From: Antrihabitans auranticaus
GTDB taxonomy: Bacteria; Actinomycetota; Actinomycetes; Mycobacteriales; Mycobacteriaceae
DNA: 64,000 nucleotides
NCBI RefSeq assembly: GCF_016481275.1
Contig: NZ_JAEMNW010000002.1
Location: forward strand, 186,001-250,000
Reading direction: 5' to 3'
This document shows positions 43,244 through 54,207 of this stretch, piece by piece. Within the stretch, counting starts at the first letter, position 1. Each line of letters begins with the position of its first letter. The notes under the pieces are model-generated. The model made no database searches. It worked only from the letters and a program-made list of their open reading frames with translations, and was not told the origin of the DNA. The translations under genes were made by a program, and so were the position numbers.

Positions 43244-44203
43244 ATGACGTCCGGCAGCGAGTACGAGTTCAAGCCCGCGATCACGGCGGCGGGTGGAGCG
43301 GTCCGGCGGCGGCGCCACGTCGGCGATAGGCAGCTGACCGCAAGGCGACTGCTGTTCGCCGCATCGGAGGCGAACTACGATCCGGACCTCGATATCGATT
43401 GGGACGCGGCACCCGATCCGGACAAGGATTGGCTTCCAGCCCAGCGTGTTTCGCTCTACGGCACGCGGCTGTGGCACAGTCTCGACGACGAGCAGCGGCG
43501 TGAACTCGGCAAGCACGAACTCGTCAGCATGCTGAGTGCAGGCATCTACGCGCAGTCGATCCTCTCGATGCTGATGTTTCGCGACATCGTCGAGGGTGAC
43601 GGCCTGGTCGACGATCTGACGCGCTTCACACTCGCCTCGATCAACGACGAGAGTCGCAGTACGACGATGTTCAGCCGGTTGGTTAACGCCACGGGCGCGG
43701 CTCCCTACCGACTGCCGGGGCCGTTGCAGCGACTCACGAAGCTGACGCTGCTGGCCCCGACCGGTCCGCTCGGCCGCGGCTTTCGGCTGCTGCTCGAAGA
43801 GATGCTCGATTCGGTCCTGCGTGAGCTCGCGGCGGATCCGAGTATTCAGCCGCACGTACAGCAGCTCACGAAAATTCACGTAGTTGCCGGCGCTCGGCAT
43901 ATCGAGTTCGCGCGCGATGACCTGATCAGGGCAATCGAGTCGCATGGCCCGATTGCCAATGCGCTGCATCGCTGGGCCCTGGCCGCCGTGACAGCAGCCT
44001 GTTACGCCGTCGTCGTCAATCCGAACGCTTATCGGGCCGTCGGGATCAATCCGGTTCGCGGCTTGGTTGCGGCCCTGGTCAGTGCCAACTACGGGCGGAA
44101 CGCGCGGCGGGCAACCGCATCGTTTCGCCGCTTCACCCGCGACGAAGGGCTGCTGAACGGTCCGGTCGCCGGAACCATTCTGCGACTCGGCCGAGTCGGA
44201 TGA
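43244..44203 (+). CDS. AurF-like di-iron oxygenase paralogue with incomplete metal site
   Basis: A 319-residue protein of the para-aminobenzoate N-oxygenase (AurF) family, aligned without gaps in its metal-ligand regions to the downstream paralogue. E92, E136, H212 and H219 are kept, but the histidine at 139 is Ser (DESRS) and the glutamate at 216 is Gly (HVVAGARH). Two ligands are thus lost, so it is probably inactive as an oxygenase. A scaffold or partner role for the second protein is inference. ATG 43244 has GGTGAGG upstream. First gene of the redox operon. Confidence 0.82.
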   Translation: MTSGSEYEFKPAITAAGGAVRRRRHVGDRQLTARRLLFAASEANYDPDLDIDWDAAPDPDKDWLPAQRVSLYGTRLWHSLDDEQRRELGKHELVSMLSAGIYAQSILSMLMFRDIVEGDGLVDDLTRFTLASINDESRSTTMFSRLVNATGAAPYRLPGPLQRLTKLTLLAPTGPLGRGFRLLLEEMLDSVLRELAADPSIQPHVQQLTKIHVVAGARHIEFARDDLIRAIESHGPIANALHRWALAAVTAACYAVVVNPNAYRAVGINPVRGLVAALVSANYGRNARRATASFRRFTRDEGLLNGPVAGTILRLGRVG

Positions 44204-44249
44204 ACAGCACGCTCGGCCCGGTTGGGCCGAACCGAAAGGAGTGGATGTC

Positions 44250-45257
44250 ATGACCGCGGAGTCCATGAGCGAACGAAGGCCTGTCGTCACGACAGCCGGC
44301 GCGTCGACAGTACGTCGCAAGACCGTAGGTGATCGGCAGAAAACAGCTCAGCGCCTGCTGCGCTCGACCGCTGAGCGGTCCTACGACGGCGAACTCGACA
44401 TCGACTGGGACGCACCTGTCGATCCGGACAAGAAGTGGATGCCGGAGCACCGGCAATCGCTGTACGGCACCAAGCTGTGGGACAAGCTGACCCAGGAGCA
44501 GCGCAACGAACTCGGCAAGCACGAGGCTGCGAGCGTGCTCAGTTTCGGCATCTATGCGGAATCCGGTCTGTCCACGATTCTACTTCGCGGAATCATGGAG
44601 AGCGAAGGCCTCGTCGATGATCACTCTCGCTACGCACTCGCTGAAATCGGCGAGGAGACAAGACATTCCACGATGTTCAGTCGGCTCGTCAACATCACCG
44701 GCGTGAAGCCCTATCTGATGCCCAAGGCGGCGCGCAAGTTCTTCCGGCTCGCAGGCCTGATTCCGATCGGGCCTTCGTCGTACGCCGGTACGCTCTTGAT
44801 CGAAGAGTTGCTCGACCGGCTGCAGCGCGAGGCGATGAACGATCCCGACGTGCAGCCACACATGCGGCAGTTGATGAAGATCCATGTCCTCGAAGAGGCA
44901 CGCCACATCACGTACGCTCGTGAGGAACTCGTTCGGGCAATCGAAGCTCGCGGCAAGGTCTCGAATGCGTTCCACCGCTTCGTCTTCGCGGTGATGGTGC
45001 TCGGTGTGTATCCGGTGCTCGTGAACCCGCTGGTCTATCGCTGCGTCGGCATCAGCCCGCTCGAGGGTTTCCTGGCCGCGATGACATCGCCCAACTACCG
45101 CGTCAACGCGACCTTTGCCGGTGAACCGCTACTGCGCTTCGGCCATGAGGTCGGATTGCTCGACGGCGCCGTGACACGGCGCCTGTTCAAGCTTTCCCGC
45201 TCGGTGCCGGAGGACATCCTCGCCGAGCTCGATCGCGGCACATCCATCGCAAGCTGA
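44250..45257 (+). CDS. AurF-like di-iron oxygenase
   Basis: A 335-residue protein with a complete AurF-type ligand set: E92 (GKHEAAS), E136 and H139 (EETRH), a glutamate near 185 (LLIEELL), and H212, E216, H219 (HVLEEARH). Known relatives oxidise amines or hydroxylate small molecules with a di-iron centre. AAAGGAG lies 8 bases before ATG 44250. It follows its degenerate paralogue by 46 bp, with the monooxygenase next. The substrate is unknown; the neighbouring reductase could deliver electrons. Confidence 0.86.
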   Translation: MTAESMSERRPVVTTAGASTVRRKTVGDRQKTAQRLLRSTAERSYDGELDIDWDAPVDPDKKWMPEHRQSLYGTKLWDKLTQEQRNELGKHEAASVLSFGIYAESGLSTILLRGIMESEGLVDDHSRYALAEIGEETRHSTMFSRLVNITGVKPYLMPKAARKFFRLAGLIPIGPSSYAGTLLIEELLDRLQREAMNDPDVQPHMRQLMKIHVLEEARHITYAREELVRAIEARGKVSNAFHRFVFAVMVLGVYPVLVNPLVYRCVGISPLEGFLAAMTSPNYRVNATFAGEPLLRFGHEVGLLDGAVTRRLFKLSRSVPEDILAELDRGTSIAS

Positions 45258-45288
45258 CCTCACCAGCCATAACAGAACGGAATGCACT

Positions 45289-46869
45289 GTGGCACAGAAG
45301 AAGAAATCGGTCCAACAACCGGACGTCTCGGCGCCCATTCACACCCGGGTCCTGATCATCGGTAGTGGATTCTCGGGTCTCGGCATGGGAATTGCGCTCC
45401 AGAAGGCGGGAATCGACGACTTCGTGATCCTGGAGAAGGCCGGAGAGGTGGGCGGCACCTGGCGCGACAACACCTATCCGGGCGCGGCGTGCGACGTGCC
45501 GACACACCTGTACTCGTACTCGTTCGAGCCGCGCGCCGATTGGTCACAGCTGTTTTCGCGGCAGCCCGAGATTTTCGACTACCTCAAGGGCGTTGCCGAC
45601 AAGTACGGACTTCGTCCACATATCCGCTTCGGTCAGCACATGACGCGCGGACATTGGGACGAAGCCGAGAACCGCTGGCACGCATATGCTTCGGACGGCC
45701 ACGAGTACATCGCGCAGTTCGTCGTATCGGCGATCGGCGCGCTGCATATTCCGAGCATTCCGCAACTCGCGGGGATCGAGGAATTCGCGGGTGCCGCATT
45801 CCATTCCGCGCAGTGGGACCACGACTTCGACCTCACGGGCAAGCGCGTGGCCGTGATCGGAACAGGTGCCAGCGCAATACAATTCGTCCCGGAGATCGTC
45901 GACCGCGTCGGTGAGTTGAAGTTGTTCCAGCGCACTGCGCCATGGGTGCTCCCGCGCTCCAACGTCGACTTCCCGCAGGGCTTCCAACGCGCATTGCGGC
46001 GGGTCCCTGGGTTGCGGTTCGCGCTGCGCAACGGGATCTATTGGACGGCGGAGTCGGGCGCCTACGCGATGAACAAGCGGCCCGGACTGCTCAAGGGCAT
46101 CGAGTGGGCCGGCCGCCGCCACATTCGCCGACAGATCTCCGATCCCATTGTGCGCGAGAAGGTTACACCGGACTACCGGGCGGGCTGCAAGCGCCTGCTC
46201 GGGTCGAACAGTTACTACCGCGCCATCGACAATCCCAAAACCGAACTGATCACCGAGGGGATCGAGCGCGTCACGACGGACGGCATTGTGACAAAGGACG
46301 GCGTCGAACACAAAGTCGACGCCATCATCTACGGCACCGGTTTTCACGTCATCGATTCGTTCACCAACCTGAGCATCAAGGGTCGCGACGGCGAGGACCT
46401 GACGGACCGGTGGACGCAGGAGGGTGTGCAGGCGCACCGCGGCATCACAGTGGCGGGCGTACCGAATGCGTTCTTTCTCCTCGGACCGAACACCGGCTTG
46501 GGGCACAACTCGATCGTGTTCATGATCGAGTCACAGATCCACTATGTGATCCAGGCGATCGAGCTCGTCGACGCGCACGGCGTCGCTGCGCTGGCACCGC
46601 GTCGGGAGGCGCAGGACCGCTTCAACGAAAGTCTGCAGCGCGACCTCGCCGGTTCGGTCTGGAACAGCGGTGGCTGCAAGAGCTGGTACCTCGATGAGCA
46701 CGGTAACAACCGGACGCTGTGGGCAGGATTCACCTGGCAGTACTGGCTGCAGACACGGCGCGTCGACCTTTCCGAGTACGAGCTGATCGGCAAGCGCCCC
46801 CGGCCTGCGGTCCGCTCGACAGTGCCCGCAGCAGATTTTCCACCGCAAGCTCTCCCGGCGAACGTGTAG
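45289..46869 (+). CDS. Flavin-containing monooxygenase, Baeyer-Villiger type
   Basis: A 526-residue FAD/NADPH enzyme. The FAD motif is IIGSGFSGLGMG (about residues 24-35). The BVMO fingerprint FAGAAFHSAQWD (FxGxxxHxxxWD) lies before the NADPH motif VIGTGASAIQ. It resembles the EthA/MymA group, which insert oxygen next to ketones or oxidise sulfur. The GTG start lies 31 bp after the di-iron gene. Substrates are unknown; in this operon a ketone formed by the SDR is plausible. Confidence 0.92.
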   Translation: MAQKKKSVQQPDVSAPIHTRVLIIGSGFSGLGMGIALQKAGIDDFVILEKAGEVGGTWRDNTYPGAACDVPTHLYSYSFEPRADWSQLFSRQPEIFDYLKGVADKYGLRPHIRFGQHMTRGHWDEAENRWHAYASDGHEYIAQFVVSAIGALHIPSIPQLAGIEEFAGAAFHSAQWDHDFDLTGKRVAVIGTGASAIQFVPEIVDRVGELKLFQRTAPWVLPRSNVDFPQGFQRALRRVPGLRFALRNGIYWTAESGAYAMNKRPGLLKGIEWAGRRHIRRQISDPIVREKVTPDYRAGCKRLLGSNSYYRAIDNPKTELITEGIERVTTDGIVTKDGVEHKVDAIIYGTGFHVIDSFTNLSIKGRDGEDLTDRWTQEGVQAHRGITVAGVPNAFFLLGPNTGLGHNSIVFMIESQIHYVIQAIELVDAHGVAALAPRREAQDRFNESLQRDLAGSVWNSGGCKSWYLDEHGNNRTLWAGFTWQYWLQTRRVDLSEYELIGKRPRPAVRSTVPAADFPPQALPANV

Positions 46870-46879
46870 AGGAACGCAG

Positions 46880-47728
46880 ATGAAGAACTTCGAAGGCAAA
46901 GTTGCTGTGATCACGGGTGCGGGCTCGGGAATCGGTCGCAGCCTCGCATTGGATCTCGCCGGCCGCGGCGCGGAACTCGCGCTGTCCGACATCGACACCG
47001 CAGCAGTCGCAGACACCGCCGGGAGATGCGAGAAGCTCGGCGCCAAAGCAATTCCGTTCGAGCTCGACGTCGCCAGCCGGGCCGCCGTCTACGCGCATGC
47101 CGAGGCCGTCCGAGGTGAGTTCGGCCGGGTGAACCTGGTGTTCAACAACGCAGGGGTCGCGCTGAACGCCGACGTCGTGGACATGGAATGGGCCGACTTC
47201 GACTGGTTGATGAACATCAACTTCTGGGGCGTCGCGCATGGCACCAAGGCGTTTCTGCCCGACCTCATCGAGTCCGGTGACGGGCACGTCGTCAACGTGT
47301 CGTCGGTTTTCGGCCTGATGGGTATACCGTCGCAAAGCGCTTACAACGCAGCGAAATTCGCGGTGCGGGGATTCACGGAGGCGCTGCGCCAGGAGATGAA
47401 GATCGCCCGGCATCCAGTCGGCGTGACCTGTGTACATCCCGGCGGCATCAAGACCAACATCGCCGTGAACGCCCGCGGGATTCCGGAGGGAGTCGACACC
47501 GAGACCGTGCGGAAGGGATTTCAGTTGATTGCGTTGACCAGCCCGGACGCGGCGGCTCGCATCATTCTGAAAGGCGTCGAGAAGAACAAGGCGCGGGTAC
47601 TCATCGGACCCGACGCCCGCGGATTCGATCTCATTCCACGGGTTGTCGGGCCACGGTACGAAGATCTCGGCGTTCCGCTGTACCGGCTCGGCCGTCGAAC
47701 TGCCGAACGTTTCGGCATCGACATCTAG
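46880..47728 (+). CDS. Short-chain dehydrogenase/reductase
   Basis: A 282-residue classical SDR: TGAGSGIG (about residues 13-20), NNAGVA, catalytic serine in VNVSSVFG, and YNAAKFAV carrying Tyr-x3-Lys. It lies 10 bp after the monooxygenase. It probably interconverts an alcohol and the ketone used by the BVMO, by analogy with the mycobacterial mymA region where a BVMO, an SDR and an alcohol dehydrogenase are linked. Confidence 0.9.
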   Translation: MKNFEGKVAVITGAGSGIGRSLALDLAGRGAELALSDIDTAAVADTAGRCEKLGAKAIPFELDVASRAAVYAHAEAVRGEFGRVNLVFNNAGVALNADVVDMEWADFDWLMNINFWGVAHGTKAFLPDLIESGDGHVVNVSSVFGLMGIPSQSAYNAAKFAVRGFTEALRQEMKIARHPVGVTCVHPGGIKTNIAVNARGIPEGVDTETVRKGFQLIALTSPDAAARIILKGVEKNKARVLIGPDARGFDLIPRVVGPRYEDLGVPLYRLGRRTAERFGIDI

Positions 47729-47736
47729 GAATTGCG

Positions 47737-48774
47737 ATGTCACGCAACGCTCATGTGCACACGCTGGAAGTCGTCGAGGTGATCAAGGAGACCGACGAGG
47801 CGGCATCGCTTGTCTTCACGGTCCCGGACCGGCTCGTCGACGACTTCCGGTATCACCCCGGGCAGTTTCTGACGTTGGAGATACCGAGCAAAAGAACCGG
47901 TTCGGTTGCTCGGTGTTACTCGTTGTCGAGTTCGCCGCACCTCGACGACGAACTGATCGTGACAGTGAAACGCACGGCCGGCGGCTATGCCTCGAACTGG
48001 CTGTGCGACAACGTTGCCGTCGGCACGGCATTGCGCGTGCTGCGGCCATCGGGGGTCTTCGTCCCGAAGTCGCTCGACGCTGACCTGTTGTTGCTCGCGG
48101 CCGGCAGTGGAATTACCCCGATCATGTCGATCGCCAAGTCGGCGTTGCTCGGTGGTACCGGGACGGTCTATCTGATCTACGCGAATGCGGAGGCCGGAGC
48201 AGTGATCTTCGGAGCCGAACTGGCCGAGATGATCGTCGAATTTCCGGACCGGTTTCAGGTCGTGCACTGGCTGGCATCCGAACGAGGTCTGCCGACGGTC
48301 GACGGACTGAGCGAGTTGCTCCTGACCTACGAGCACTACGACACATTCGTGTGCGGTCCAGCGCCGTTCATGGCGGTGTGTCGCGCGGCTCTGCGCGAGA
48401 TCGGGACACCGGACAAGCATGTACACGTCGAGAAATTCCAGTCTCTGACGGGTGACCCGTTCGCCGACATCTCGGTGCCGAACGCCGGTGACGCCGAATC
48501 TGCCACGGCGACCGTCGCAATCGACGGGCGGAGTATGGAGGTCGACTGGCCGCGGGAGACCCCGCTGCTCGATGTACTGCTGGCCAGGGGCATCGATGCG
48601 CCCTATTCGTGCCGAGCGGGTGAATGCAGTGCGTGTGCCTGCACTGTGCGGTCGGGCGAGGTCCGGATGCTGAAGAACGACACCCTCGTCGATGCGGATC
48701 TGGCACTCGGCCTCACGCTTGCGTGCCAGGCCGTGCCAGTCAGCGACCGCCTCGACATCGCGTTCGACCAGTAG
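47737..48774 (+). CDS. Ferredoxin-NADPH reductase with C-terminal 2Fe-2S domain (KshB-like)
   Basis: A 345-residue three-domain reductase. FAD-binding RCYSLSSSP at about residue 58, NAD(P)-binding AAGSGITPIMS near 115, and a C-terminal plant-type 2Fe-2S cluster with CRAGECSACAC plus a later cysteine in LACQA. This layout matches KshB/HmpX-type reductases that feed Rieske or di-iron oxygenases. As last gene of the operon it is the natural electron donor for the AurF-like enzyme. Confidence 0.9.
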   Translation: MSRNAHVHTLEVVEVIKETDEAASLVFTVPDRLVDDFRYHPGQFLTLEIPSKRTGSVARCYSLSSSPHLDDELIVTVKRTAGGYASNWLCDNVAVGTALRVLRPSGVFVPKSLDADLLLLAAGSGITPIMSIAKSALLGGTGTVYLIYANAEAGAVIFGAELAEMIVEFPDRFQVVHWLASERGLPTVDGLSELLLTYEHYDTFVCGPAPFMAVCRAALREIGTPDKHVHVEKFQSLTGDPFADISVPNAGDAESATATVAIDGRSMEVDWPRETPLLDVLLARGIDAPYSCRAGECSACACTVRSGEVRMLKNDTLVDADLALGLTLACQAVPVSDRLDIAFDQ

Positions 48775-48782
48775 CCGGAACG

Positions 48783-49802
48783 TCAGTTCACGAGCGACAG
48801 CAGCTTGGTGAGTGTGTCGAGCTGCTCGTCGTAGGGGCCGTCTACTTTGGCGAGAAGTGTAGTTATTCCTGCATCCTCGTACTTTCGAATGCGCTCGGCC
48901 AAGAGGTCGGGCGTACCGAGGAGGTTGGTGAGCGCGCCTAGATCCAACGGCACTTCGCGGCGTGCCGCCTCGTGGTCGCCGGCTTCCCACAGTTCGCGAA
49001 CGGTCGTGATCGCGGCACCATAGCCCAGCCTCGTGAATGCGTCGTTGTAGAAGTTGCGGCCCCCGGCACCCATCGAGCCGATCGTGAATGCGTACCCGTC
49101 GGCATGGCGGCGGGACGCGGCAGCTGTCGCCGCCTCGTCTGCGGTGAACTCCACCGCGACCGGTGCGACGAGGTCGATATCGCTCAGGGCGCGGCCCACC
49201 GATTCGGCACCCTCGCGGATGGGGGCAAGGAACGTTTCGGCGGACTCCGGGATGAAGGCGTTCCCGAGCCACCCGTTCGCGGTTTCGCCGGTGAGGCGCA
49301 GGTTCGCGGGACCCATGGCCGCGATGTAGACAGGAACGTGATCGGGTCGAACGAGCGGCCGAAGTGCGCGTCCTGCACTGTCCGGCAAGGGGAGTGGATA
49401 GATCTCGCCGCTGTGCTCGAGACGGTCGCCCCGGCACACCGTGCGGATGATCTCGATGGTCTCGCGCGTTGTCTGCACCGGCTTGCGGAACCGCACCCCG
49501 TGCCAGCCTTCCATGACGCGCGGACCGGAGACGCCGATGCCGAGGTCGAATCGGCCGCCGGAGAGTTCCTCGAGGCTCAGCGCGGAGGTCGCGAGCAATG
49601 CCGGTGTGCGTGAGCCGAGTTGGACGACGAAGGTCCCGAGCCGGATCGTCGACGTTTTGGCCGCAAGGTATGCGATTCCGGTCAGCGCGTCGTAGCCCCA
49701 GACTTCCGGAACCCACAATGACGAGACGCCGATTCGTTCTGCTTCGACAGCGAAGTCGACCGCACCGGGTAGCCGCGGTTCGATCATGGCACCGATCTGC
49801 AT
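48783..49802 (-). CDS. LLM-class F420-dependent oxidoreductase
   Basis: A 339-residue TIM-barrel luciferase-like protein. F420-family strings include GVSSLWVPEVWGYDALT near the N-terminus, RLGTFVVQLGSRTP, LSGGRFDLGIGVSGP and VPVYIAAMGPANLRLTGE. The ATG at 49802 has GAGGAG seven bases upstream; a GTG two codons earlier is less well spaced. It converges with the redox operon and is divergent from the SRPBCC gene. Reaction unknown. Confidence 0.88.
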   Translation of the reverse strand: MQIGAMIEPRLPGAVDFAVEAERIGVSSLWVPEVWGYDALTGIAYLAAKTSTIRLGTFVVQLGSRTPALLATSALSLEELSGGRFDLGIGVSGPRVMEGWHGVRFRKPVQTTRETIEIIRTVCRGDRLEHSGEIYPLPLPDSAGRALRPLVRPDHVPVYIAAMGPANLRLTGETANGWLGNAFIPESAETFLAPIREGAESVGRALSDIDLVAPVAVEFTADEAATAAASRRHADGYAFTIGSMGAGGRNFYNDAFTRLGYGAAITTVRELWEAGDHEAARREVPLDLGALTNLLGTPDLLAERIRKYEDAGITTLLAKVDGPYDEQLDTLTKLLSLVN

Positions 49803-49835
49803 GCGCACGCTCCTCAGTCACGGTCGTCGACGATG

Positions 49836-49853
49836 TTATGCTATCTCGCATAA
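49836..49853. promoter_or_regulatory. Inverted repeat between LLM and SRPBCC genes
   Basis: TTATGC and GCATAA are perfect arms around TATCTC in the AT-rich divergent gap. It may be an operator for either gene; no regulator gene is adjacent. Confidence 0.5.
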
Positions 49854-49884
49854 TTCTGTGTGGAACGAGGCCCTCAGGAGTGCC

Positions 49885-50406
49885 GTGCGCTATCGCGATT
49901 GTCCGACCGTCGAAGTGTCGGAAAAGATCTCGGGTACTCCCGCCGAGGTATGGGCGCTCGTCACGGATATCGAACTGCCCGTTAGATACTCGTCCGAACT
50001 TCAGTCGGTCGAGTGGGTCGGTGCGGAGGAAGGTATTCGGGTCGGAGCACGCTTTCGGGGCCGGAATCGCCACGCGTCCATGGGTGAATGGGAAGTCGAG
50101 TGCGAGGTAGTCGAGATCGAGGACGAGCGCCGCTGGGTGTGGACCGTGGGCGGGCCGGACTACGTCGGGGCAACCTGGGGCTTCGAGATCGACCCCGGAC
50201 GAGACGGTGTGATCGTCCGGCAGTGGGCACGGATGGGTCCGGGCCCATCGGGCCTCAGTCTCGCGATCGCATCGATGCCGGACAAAGAGGCGCGCATCAT
50301 CGCCCGCCGCCTCGAAGAATGGGAAGTCGGGATGCGAGCGAATCTCGCGGGAATCAAGACGCAACTTGGGGGGCGAGTTCAGCCCCGACCGGCGAACGAA
50401 CGGTGA
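49885..50406 (+). CDS. SRPBCC (START-like) family protein
   Basis: A 173-residue single-domain lipid/ligand-binding protein of the Bet v1-like fold. It opens PTVEVSEKISGTPAEVWALVTDIELPVRYSSELQSVEWV, the usual polyketide cyclase/dehydrase signature. The GTG start has CAGGAG four bases ahead. Divergent from the LLM gene. It may bind a hydrophobic substrate or product of the nearby oxidation pathway. Confidence 0.82.
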   Translation: MRYRDCPTVEVSEKISGTPAEVWALVTDIELPVRYSSELQSVEWVGAEEGIRVGARFRGRNRHASMGEWEVECEVVEIEDERRWVWTVGGPDYVGATWGFEIDPGRDGVIVRQWARMGPGPSGLSLAIASMPDKEARIIARRLEEWEVGMRANLAGIKTQLGGRVQPRPANER

Positions 50407-50501
50407 ACACGGTATTGCCGCACGGGCGCACAGCGAACAAGTAGCATTCTCGTTTGCCGAAGTTGGTGCACGAGACGGCCAGTTGCGGCAAAGTAAGTGA
50501 A

Positions 50502-50918
50502 ATGACGAGCCCTAAGGTTCCCAATCCGACGGATATTCTGCGTGCTGCGCAGTCCGCCGTCGAAGCCGCTCAAGCTGTGGCGGCCAGTGCCTTCGACACG
50601 GCGGTCCGTACGCCGCAAGCGTCGGCGCAATTGGCCGCGCAGCTGCCGGATACGCTCGAAAGTCTCGCGGTGACCGTCGAACGTCTCAACAGGACGGTCG
50701 ATCGGCTGGACCGCACGTTGTCGCTCGCCGACCCACTGTTTGCGACGCTCGACCGCATCATGCCGCGGCTCGAGCAATTGGCCGCAACTGCCGAGGACGT
50801 TCGCAAACTCTTGGCGCGCCTACCCGGCGTCGACACCTTGGGCCGCATCACCGGTGTCAGCTTCGACGACGAACCCGCGCCCGTGACCAAGCCGCCCAAG
50901 CCACGCGGCCGCCACTGA
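50502..50918 (+). CDS. Conserved coiled-coil hypothetical protein
   Basis: A 138-residue protein, mostly helical with heptad-like pattern (LESLAVTVERLNRTVDRLDRTLSLADPLFATLDRIMPRLEQLAATAEDVRKLLARL). The tail PVTKPPKPRGRH is basic. It resembles short helical proteins found in mycobacteria next to ADC synthase-like genes, but I cannot name a family. It converges with the pabAB-like gene. Confidence 0.6.
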   Translation: MTSPKVPNPTDILRAAQSAVEAAQAVAASAFDTAVRTPQASAQLAAQLPDTLESLAVTVERLNRTVDRLDRTLSLADPLFATLDRIMPRLEQLAATAEDVRKLLARLPGVDTLGRITGVSFDDEPAPVTKPPKPRGRH

Positions 50919-50941
50919 ATCGAAGCGCGCGGGTCGCAGGA

Positions 50942-52990
<2,049 letters not shown>

Positions 52991-53072
52991 GCCTGCCTTC
53001 TGTCCGGTGACCCTGGAATCTTCCCAGACGTCGCGTGGGTGTCCGGTTCCGGCATCCGGCACAATTGGCGCC

Positions 53073-54131
53073 ATGTCAACTGAGCAGCCGGCCAATGTGG
53101 ACCGGGACCTTGTCGACTTCGCGATCGTCGGCGAATGGATGGCAGGCCAGGGCCTGACCGGCGGCGACTTCGAGAACGTGCAACCGATCGGCGGAGGCAC
53201 CCAGAACATTCTGCTGCGCTTCACCCGCGGTGGCCGTGATTACGTCCTTCGACGCCCGCCCAAACACCTGCGGGCCAAGAGCAACGAGGTGCTGCGACGC
53301 GAGTCCCGGCTGCTGGAAGCCCTCAACGACACGGACGTCCCTGCGCCTCGCCTGATCGCGGCCTGCACGGACGAGTCGGTTCTCGGTGGCGCGGTCTTCT
53401 ACCTGATGGAACCGGTCGACGGCTTCAGCCCCGCGACGGGACTGCCCGAACTGCACTCGTCGAACGCGGAGGTCCGGCACGGCATGGGGTTGTCGGCGGC
53501 CGCCGGGCTCGCTCAGCTCGGCGCCGTCGACTACGAGAAGATCGGGCTCGCCGATTACGGCAAGCCGGAAGGCTTCCTCGAACGTCAAGTACCGCGATGG
53601 CTGGGGGAGTTGGAGTCCTACAGCAGCAATGCCGGCTATCCGGGACCGGAGATTCCGGGGGTGGACCGCGTCGCTGACTGGCTGGAGCGCAACCGTCCGA
53701 CAGAATGGCGACCGGGCATCCTGCACGGCGACTGCCATCTGGCCAACATGATGTTCCGCAACGACGGACCCGAGTTGGCTGCGCTCGTCGACTGGGAGAT
53801 GTCCACGATCGGTGATCCGCTGCTGGATCTAGGTTGGCTGATCGCGACCTGGCCGGATGGATCAGTCGTCGGAGGCTCACTGGTCGGCGCGCTGAATGCG
53901 GCGGGCGGACTCCCCACACCGAAGGAACTGATCGCCCATTACGGCGAACGGTCCGACCGTGACCTGAGCGCGATGGACTGGTACACCGTCCTCGCGTGCT
54001 TCAAACTCGGCATCGTTCTCGAGGGCACCCATGCGCGGGTCTTCGCCGGCAAGGCGCCCAAACCGGTCGGCGACATGCTGCACACACTGACTCTGCATCT
54101 CTTCGAGCGGGCCGCTGCTCTCGCCGTGTAG
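53073..54131 (+). CDS. Aminoglycoside phosphotransferase-family protein (ACAD10/FadE36-like kinase)
   Basis: A 352-residue APH-fold protein. GGGTQNILLRF is the nucleotide loop, YVLRRPP the lysine strand, LHGDCHLANMMF the catalytic loop, and LVDWEMSTIGDPLLDLGW the metal-binding motif. Strong similarity in wording to the kinase domain of ACAD10 and mycobacterial FadE36, which phosphorylate hydroxyacyl-type substrates in lipid breakdown. ACAATT at 53061 is placed for a leaderless start, and no ribosome binding site is seen. Confidence 0.88.
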   Translation: MSTEQPANVDRDLVDFAIVGEWMAGQGLTGGDFENVQPIGGGTQNILLRFTRGGRDYVLRRPPKHLRAKSNEVLRRESRLLEALNDTDVPAPRLIAACTDESVLGGAVFYLMEPVDGFSPATGLPELHSSNAEVRHGMGLSAAAGLAQLGAVDYEKIGLADYGKPEGFLERQVPRWLGELESYSSNAGYPGPEIPGVDRVADWLERNRPTEWRPGILHGDCHLANMMFRNDGPELAALVDWEMSTIGDPLLDLGWLIATWPDGSVVGGSLVGALNAAGGLPTPKELIAHYGERSDRDLSAMDWYTVLACFKLGIVLEGTHARVFAGKAPKPVGDMLHTLTLHLFERAAALAV

Positions 54132-54151
54132 CAGAAATGTCTCGATATCGT

Positions 54152-54178
54152 GGGCCACTGGCTGTTTGTTGGTGGCCC
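54152..54178 (+). terminator. Weak stem-loop after the phosphotransferase gene
   Basis: GGGCCAC (54152-54158) pairs with GTGGCCC (54172-54178). No T-run follows, so termination strength is doubtful. Confidence 0.3.
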
Positions 54179-54207
54179 GGGAGTACCGCGAAACCTATTC
54201 TGAGGCA

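Noticed and set aside
47740-50364. A minus-strand open frame of 874 codons
   Set aside because: It lies antisense to the reductase and out of frame with the LLM gene, is Arg/His-rich and has no domain; it is a by-product of high-GC codon use in real genes.
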